From NCBI GenBank assembly GCA_017398625.1, contig JAFQFP010000024.1, positions 18,730-82,729 of the forward strand: 64,000 bases of DNA, given 5' to 3'. Shown piece after piece: positions 59,218 through 64,000 of this stretch (its first letter is position 1; every line of letters starts with the position of its first letter). This DNA comes from Oscillospiraceae bacterium. Lineage in GTDB: Bacteria; Bacillota; Clostridia; Oscillospirales; Oscillospiraceae. The position numbers and the translations under genes were made by a program. The notes beneath the pieces are model-generated. The model searched no databases. It had not been told where the DNA came from and was given only the letters and a program-made list of their open reading frames with translations.

Positions 59218-61014
59218 ATGAGTGATACTATTCGGGAACGCAGCCAGATCCCGGTTGCGGATACTTGGAATCTAGCGGATATGTACGCCGACGATGGGGC
59301 GTGGGAGCAAGAGCTTGCGACTTTGCAGACAGATAAGGAATTCCTTTCCGGCTTTGCCGGAAGATTGGGAGATAGCGCTTCGCTGCTTGCCTATCTGACC
59401 CGGATGGAGCAGGTCAATGCTAAGCTGGAGCTGCTTGCCAACTACTGTATGCGCAAGGCGGATCAAGACACCCGAGACAACGCCTGTCAAGCCATGGTGG
59501 GCAAATTCATGGGTATCATGGTGGAGCTCAGCGCCGCTATGAGCTTTGAAACGCCGGAGATCATGGCAATTTCCGAGGAAGCATTGGCGCAGATGTATAC
59601 TGCTGAGCCGGGCTTGGAGCGCTACCGCCGGTATCTGACGGATCTGCGCCGTATGAAGGAGCATATCCTATCTCCCGCGGAGGAAAAACTGCTGGCAGCG
59701 GCAGGGGAGATGGCGGCTGCGCCGGACACGATTTTCGGCATGCTTTCCGATGCGGACATGACCTTCCCGGATGCTGTGGATGCTGAGGGAAAGCCCCATA
59801 CGCTGACCCAAGGGACTTTCGTTTCCTGTCAGGAGAGCGCAGACCGTGTCCTCCGCCGCAGCGCCTATGAAAATCTCTATGATACCATCGGCAGCTTCAA
59901 AAACACCGCTGCCGCCATTCTGAATGCCCAGAATAAGCAACTGAAATTCTTCGCGGAGGCTCGCCGTTACAGCTCTGCTTTTGAGGCAGCGCTGGACGGT
60001 ACCAATGTGCCTACCGCCGTATATCTGAATCTCATCGAGGCAGTTCATAAGAATATGGACAAGATGCACCGCTATGTTGCCCTGCGGAAAAAGCTGCTGG
60101 GTGTAGATGAGCTGCATATTTACGATGTGTATACGGCGCTGGTGCCCGGTGTAGAGGAGAAGATCCCCTTTGAGCAGGCAAAGCAGACGGTCTATGAATC
60201 CTTGGCTCCGCTGGGAGAGGAATACCGCGCGATTCTGAATGAAGGCTTTGAAAACCGGTGGATCGATGTCTATGAAAATGTGGGCAAGCGCAGCGGTGCT
60301 TATTCCGCTGGAGCATCCGTCCATCCCTATGTGCTGCTGAACTATACCGGTTCTCTGGATAGCCAGTTTGTCCTTGCTCATGAGATGGGGCACGCACTTC
60401 ATTCCTACCTGTCCAACAAGAACCAGAACCCTGTAGATGCGGATTATGTGATCTTTGTGGCAGAGGTGGCGTCCACCTGTAACGAAGCCCTGCTGATGGA
60501 GCATCTGCTGGCTAAGACCACGGATAAGAAGCAGCGGGCATATCTGATCAATCACTTCTTGGAGCAGTTCAAGGGCACGCTGTTCCGCCAGACTATGTTT
60601 GCTGAGTTTGAGCTGAACATCGGGCGGATGGTGCAGCAGGGACAGACCTTGACAGCGGAGGTGCTTTGCAAAGAGTACCGTCGGCTCAATGAGCTGTATT
60701 TCGGAGATGCTATGGTGGTAGATGACCGGATCGCGCTGGAGTGGGCACGGATCCCCCATTTCTACTATAATTACTATGTGTTCCAGTACGCCACCGGCTA
60801 TTCTGCCGCCATCGCCTTGTCTCGCAAGCTGCTTGCAGAGGGACAGAGCGCGGTGGATGCCTACCTTGGCTTCCTGTCCGGCGGCTGCTCCAAGAGCCCC
60901 ATCGAGCTGTTGAAGGGCGCGGGAGTGGATATGACCGGACCCGAGCCTGTGGAGCAAGCGCTGGAGCTGTTCGGCGAGCTTCTGGATGAAATGGAAGCGC
61001 TGATGGAGGAATAA
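59218..61014 (+). CDS. pepF: oligoendopeptidase F
   Basis: A 598-residue M3 family zinc peptidase that degrades oligopeptides of roughly 7-17 residues in the cytoplasm. The HExxH motif is in VLAHEMGHALHSYLS (about 384-398), with the third ligand in EVASTCNEALL, and FYYNYYVFQYATGYSAAIALS near 520 is a typical C-terminal block. No signal peptide is present. It follows ACGGAGG and a structured leader. A small conserved gene follows at once. Confidence 0.96.
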   Translation: MSDTIRERSQIPVADTWNLADMYADDGAWEQELATLQTDKEFLSGFAGRLGDSASLLAYLTRMEQVNAKLELLANYCMRKADQDTRDNACQAMVGKFMGIMVELSAAMSFETPEIMAISEEALAQMYTAEPGLERYRRYLTDLRRMKEHILSPAEEKLLAAAGEMAAAPDTIFGMLSDADMTFPDAVDAEGKPHTLTQGTFVSCQESADRVLRRSAYENLYDTIGSFKNTAAAILNAQNKQLKFFAEARRYSSAFEAALDGTNVPTAVYLNLIEAVHKNMDKMHRYVALRKKLLGVDELHIYDVYTALVPGVEEKIPFEQAKQTVYESLAPLGEEYRAILNEGFENRWIDVYENVGKRSGAYSAGASVHPYVLLNYTGSLDSQFVLAHEMGHALHSYLSNKNQNPVDADYVIFVAEVASTCNEALLMEHLLAKTTDKKQRAYLINHFLEQFKGTLFRQTMFAEFELNIGRMVQQGQTLTAEVLCKEYRRLNELYFGDAMVVDDRIALEWARIPHFYYNYYVFQYATGYSAAIALSRKLLAEGQSAVDAYLGFLSGGCSKSPIELLKGAGVDMTGPEPVEQALELFGELLDEMEALMEE

Positions 61015-61015
61015 G

Positions 61016-61285
61016 ATGGCAGTGGATATTTTCATTCCCACGCTGCATACCTTTGCCATGAACAATATCTTTACCGGCTCTTGCGGAGCGCTGCGGTTTC
61101 GCATTGTGCCCAAGGTGGAAATGCTTACGGCAAAGGAAGTGGACATGGAAAACAGCAGCATCTATGCCCAGTTTTGGCACGGCGTTTTCTGCTATGAGAA
61201 AAGCCGGATGGAGGGGGAGGCAACCTTCCCCATGTCTGAAGAAGGCCGCCTTGCCCTAAAACAATGGCTGGAGGCGCAGGTGTAA
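61016..61285 (+). CDS. small conserved-looking protein, function unknown
   Basis: An 89-residue acidic protein (IFIPTLHTFAMNNIFTGSCG, RFRIVPKVEML, YAQFWHGVFCYEKSRMEGEA). I do not recognise a domain. It starts one base after pepF and so is probably coupled to it. Codon use is like that of its neighbours. A terminator follows. Confidence 0.7.
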   Translation: MAVDIFIPTLHTFAMNNIFTGSCGALRFRIVPKVEMLTAKEVDMENSSIYAQFWHGVFCYEKSRMEGEATFPMSEEGRLALKQWLEAQV

Positions 61286-61308
61286 CCTCTGAATATGCCG
61301 CTTTACCC

Positions 61309-61338
61309 AACCCGGTGCCATGTATGGCACCGGGTTTT
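61309..61338 (+). terminator. terminator of the pepF unit
   Basis: AACCCGGTGCCA pairs perfectly with TGGCACCGGGTT around TGTA, followed by TTCT. Confidence 0.85.
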
Positions 61339-61411
61339 CTGTGATGGGATATCTTACGATACTACTACAGGGCGGTCAATGTCCGCACTACACCGATCTT
61401 TCGATACGGCA

Positions 61412-61471
61412 CCCAAGGGTCCCCTCTGACGAGGGGGCTGGCAGCCGAACAGGCTGACTGGGGGAGAGAAT
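61412..61471. repeat. REP-like intergenic element A
   Basis: It has two adjacent hairpins, CCCCTC-TGAC-GAGGGG and CAGCC-GAACA-GGCTG, followed by GACTGGGGGAG. This resembles short repeats that I recall as common in gut Clostridia; copy number in this genome cannot be seen from the window. Confidence 0.5.
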
Positions 61472-61583
61472 AAGTTCCGTTGTTTCTTTCCCTCCGTCTT
61501 TTGCTTCGAAAAATACAGGGATTGTCTAATTGCAGGCACAATGTACAAAAAAGATGTCACTGGTGTGCAATCCGTATTCGTTT

Positions 61584-61630
61584 CTGGAGAAACGGATTCC
61601 CACGCCGCCTATAGCGGCTCGGAATGACAA
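61584..61630. repeat. REP-like intergenic element B
   Basis: GGAGAAACGGATTCCCAC, then GCCGC-CTATA-GCGGC, then TCGGAATGACAA. It resembles another short dispersed repeat of gut Firmicutes. Only one copy is in the window. Confidence 0.5.
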
Positions 61631-61806
61631 TTTTTTTCGATACTGCATTCATTTTACCGACAAATCAGGATTTATCTTTCTGATTGGTGGATATTTACCT
61701 GCAAATTGGAAACTTTCCCTTGCTTTTCCTGCTGTAGGGGCTTATAATTTCAATAAATGGATGGGTTTTTTGCTTTTCTGCGAGAAATAATCGTGGAGGT
61801 ATATCT

Positions 61807-64000
61807 ATGAAAAAGCTTTGTACCGTAGTTTTGAGCTTGACGCTGCTGGTGGGCTGTCTGTTCCTGCTGCCCGTAGAATCTAAGGCGGCAACGGTGGAGG
61901 ATCTGACCTATGAGATATGGGAAGGTGAGGTGACCATCACCGGTTGCGACACTGCCGCCTCCGGTGACCTGATCATCCCGGATACCATCGAGGGCTATCC
62001 TGTTACACGCATTGGCGAATGGGCGTTCTGGAATTGCAGCAGTCTGACGGGTATCACAATCCCGGACAGTGTGACCGGCATTGGCAGTTCTGCGTTCTAT
62101 TATTGCAGCAGTCTTGCGAGCATCACCATCCCGGATAGCGTGACCAGCATTGGCGATTCTGCATTCGAAGGCTGCACCGGCTTGACGAGCATCTCCATCG
62201 GCAATGGTGTTACCAGCATTAGCGATTATGCCTTCGCTTACTGCACCGGGTTGACCAGCATCACCATTCCGGACAGCGTTACCGGTATTGACTATTATGC
62301 CTTCAGAGGCTGCACCGGCTTGACGAGCATCTCCATCGGCAGTGGTGTTACCAGCATTAGCGATTATGCCTTCGCTTATTGCACCGGATTGACCGGTATT
62401 TGGGTTTCTCCCTCTAATGCGAATTATTGCAGCGATGAGAAAGGTGTGCTGTTCAACAAATCAATGACGGAATTGGTGAGTGCGCCTGCTTGCATTTCCG
62501 GAGATTATGCAATTCCGGACAGTGTGACCATCATTGGCGATGATGCCTTCTATAACTGCAGTGGCTTGACAAGCATTACTATACCGGACAGCGTTACTGA
62601 CATTGGCGGTCGGGCCTTCTATGGCTGCAGCAGCTTGACAAGTGTCACTATACCGGACGGTGTTTCCATCATTTCCGGCAATACCTTCGCTTACTGCACC
62701 AGTCTGACCAGCATTACCATCGGCAGCGGCATTACCGACATTGGCGATCATGTCTTCAATGGCAGTGAGAATTTGACGGATGTATATATCTCCGATGCAA
62801 ATGCATGGTGCAAGATCATGTTCGGTAATTTTTCTGTCAGCAACCCGATGACATATGCAGATCATCTGCATATTCTGGATGAAAACGGAGAGGAGGTTAC
62901 AGAGATCACGCTGGATTCTTCTGTCACCGCGATCCCGGATTATGCGTTTAAGGGCAGCACAATTACAAGCATCACCATCCCGGACAGTGTGACCAGCATT
63001 GGCGGTTCTGCATTCGAAGGCTGCACCGGTTTGACAAACATTACCATTCCGGACAGCGTTACTGCTATTGGCGGTTGGGTCTTCGATGGCTGCACCGGTT
63101 TGACAAGCGTCACCATCCCGGACGGTGTTACCGGCATTGAAATGTATGCCTTCTCTGGCTGCAGCAGCTTGACAAGTGTCACCATCCCTGAGAGCGTTAC
63201 CCGCATTGATTATCGTGCCTTCTCTGACTGCAATAGCCTAACGGATGTATATTACAGCGGTACAGCCGATCAATGGGACGACATCTATATTGTTGATGAC
63301 AACGAAGCCTTCACCAACGCAACGATCCATTATCAGTGTGTTGAATTATTCAGTATTGCCGGTGTGAATCTGGCGCTGAACAACGATATCACTCTGTACA
63401 TGTATGTGATGGCAGAGAACTACGATCCCAGCTACACCATGGAGATCACCAAGTCCTATGCCGATGGCACCTCTGTCACGAATACCGTCGCTGCTGCCGA
63501 TTGGGAGAGCTACTACGGCACTATGTACCGTGTGGGCTTCAACGGCATCGCCGCCAAGGAAATGACCGACGAGATCACCGTCACCGTCTATGACGCAAGC
63601 GGAAACGCGGTGAGCAAGGAATTCGTGACCACCGTTGCGGATGCTGCCGTGCTGGTGTACAAGAGCGAGGCAAACGCTGCTTCCTTCACCATGATGGCAG
63701 ACCTTCTCAACTACGGCGCTGCTGCACAGGGCAACTTCCGCTACAACACCGATGATCTTGCCAACACCAGACTTACCGCCGAGCAGGCAGCTTATGCTTC
63801 CGCAAGATTCGACATGAGCACGGTAACAGGCAAGGCTACCGGTACGACCGGTGCTATGGGTGCGACGCTGTATCTGAACACCAACATCCAGCACAACTTC
63901 ATCTTCGATGCCGCTGTGGTGGACAGCACCATGACCGCCAAGGTCAGCTACACCAACTACAAGGGTGTAGCGAATAGCTTCACCATCCCCGGCAGCCGGT
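61807..64000 (+). CDS. BspA-like leucine-rich-repeat surface protein, incomplete at the right edge
   Basis: The frame opens at the ATG at 61807 behind GGAGG and stays open to the window end (at least 731 codons). A signal peptide (KKLCTVVLSLTLLVGCLFLL, then PVESKAA) is followed by about 14 LRR_5 repeats of 23 residues with the unit ITIPDSVTSIGDSAFEGCTGLTS-like (about residues 55-480, with an interruption near 200-235 and 320-365). From about residue 515 begins the domain shared with the protein at 40902-42938 (NNDITLYMYVM, IAAKEMTDEITVTVYDASG, MMADLLNYGAAAQ). Such proteins are secreted and often mediate host or matrix binding. The anchor, if any, is outside the window. Confidence 0.87.
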   Translation, partial: MKKLCTVVLSLTLLVGCLFLLPVESKAATVEDLTYEIWEGEVTITGCDTAASGDLIIPDTIEGYPVTRIGEWAFWNCSSLTGITIPDSVTGIGSSAFYYCSSLASITIPDSVTSIGDSAFEGCTGLTSISIGNGVTSISDYAFAYCTGLTSITIPDSVTGIDYYAFRGCTGLTSISIGSGVTSISDYAFAYCTGLTGIWVSPSNANYCSDEKGVLFNKSMTELVSAPACISGDYAIPDSVTIIGDDAFYNCSGLTSITIPDSVTDIGGRAFYGCSSLTSVTIPDGVSIISGNTFAYCTSLTSITIGSGITDIGDHVFNGSENLTDVYISDANAWCKIMFGNFSVSNPMTYADHLHILDENGEEVTEITLDSSVTAIPDYAFKGSTITSITIPDSVTSIGGSAFEGCTGLTNITIPDSVTAIGGWVFDGCTGLTSVTIPDGVTGIEMYAFSGCSSLTSVTIPESVTRIDYRAFSDCNSLTDVYYSGTADQWDDIYIVDDNEAFTNATIHYQCVELFSIAGVNLALNNDITLYMYVMAENYDPSYTMEITKSYADGTSVTNTVAAADWESYYGTMYRVGFNGIAAKEMTDEITVTVYDASGNAVSKEFVTTVADAAVLVYKSEANAASFTMMADLLNYGAAAQGNFRYNTDDLANTRLTAEQAAYASARFDMSTVTGKATGTTGAMGATLYLNTNIQHNFIFDAAVVDSTMTAKVSYTNYKGVANSFTIPGSR
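62020..63240 (+). repeat. 69-base tandem repeats inside the LRR gene
   Basis: The coding units are 69 bases long. Two double units starting near 62170 and 62308 are almost identical over about 138 bases, which suggests recent unequal exchange. Confidence 0.8.

Larger units (their letters stand above)
61340..61806 (+). other. gene-free stretch with dispersed-repeat-like elements
   Basis: No supported gene lies here. It contains the two hairpin elements listed separately (61412-61471 and 61584-61630) and AT-rich sequence leading to the LRR gene. No convincing promoter for that gene is evident. Confidence 0.6.

Noticed and set aside
62020-63240. CRISPR array
   Set aside because: The 69-base periodicity is coding, in frame, and explained by LRR units.

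Overview
The window looks like a piece of a gut-type, strictly anaerobic Gram-positive genome (class Clostridia, probably Oscillospiraceae or a relative). The evidence is: moderately GC-rich genes with strong AAGGAGG-type ribosome binding sites; textbook sigma-A promoters with 17-bp spacers; PolC; T-box leaders; a ferredoxin-linked 2-oxoacid oxidoreductase; and cell-surface proteins of a type common in gut Firmicutes. The genus assignment is inference.

Layout. 1-2500: the 3' end of hslO, a tRNA cluster (Val, Asp, Phe, Gly, Cys), then an AT-rich islet with a four-helix-bundle protein and a GNAT acetyltransferase, bordered by two similar inverted-repeat blocks. 2500-4930: ygiQ and tRNA-Leu. 4930-14930: the housekeeping run smc-ftsY-rdgB-yhbY-nadD/yqeK-rsfS-leuS, then rpsU. 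15050-18940: an operon of an old-yellow-enzyme reductase and the two subunits of an aconitase-X dehydratase. 18950-22740: divergent galE and galK, a small membrane protein and an amidohydrolase. 22790-36660: three consecutive T-box-controlled units (below). 36690-42980: secreted SH3 proteins with cysteine-protease-like domains, a DUF362 ferredoxin protein and a beta-CASP metallo-hydrolase. 42980-55400: glnS, and the operon pyrH-frr-uppS-cdsA-dxr-rseP-ispG-polC. 55400-61340: uridine phosphorylase, a Na/Pi cotransporter-like protein, an EamA transporter and pepF. 61340-64000: dispersed-repeat sequence and a large leucine-rich-repeat surface protein that runs off the end.

Most interesting system (22793-36660). 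Three T-box leaders follow one another. Aligned on their shared motifs, their specifier codons read CTC (Leu), ATC (Ile) and GTC (Val). Each controls a transcription unit encoding an acyl-CoA synthetase. The Leu unit also encodes a LeuA-like protein that has lost the catalytic HxH. The Ile and Val units encode acyl-CoA synthetases fused to an XRE helix-turn-helix and a cupin domain. The Val unit continues into ilvE, a ParA-like ATPase and all four subunits of a ferredoxin-dependent branched-chain 2-oxoacid oxidoreductase. T-boxes switch genes on when an amino acid is short, so the simplest reading is biosynthetic. Branched short-chain fatty acids (isovalerate, 2-methylbutyrate, isobutyrate) would be activated to CoA thioesters, reductively carboxylated to 2-oxoacids and transaminated to Leu, Ile and Val, with one tRNA-sensing switch per acid.

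Other points of interest are two tiny structured elements, each ending in a copy of the 3' end of the adjacent tRNA gene; the aconitase-X/ene-reductase operon; and a C-terminal domain I cannot name that is shared by two secreted proteins.
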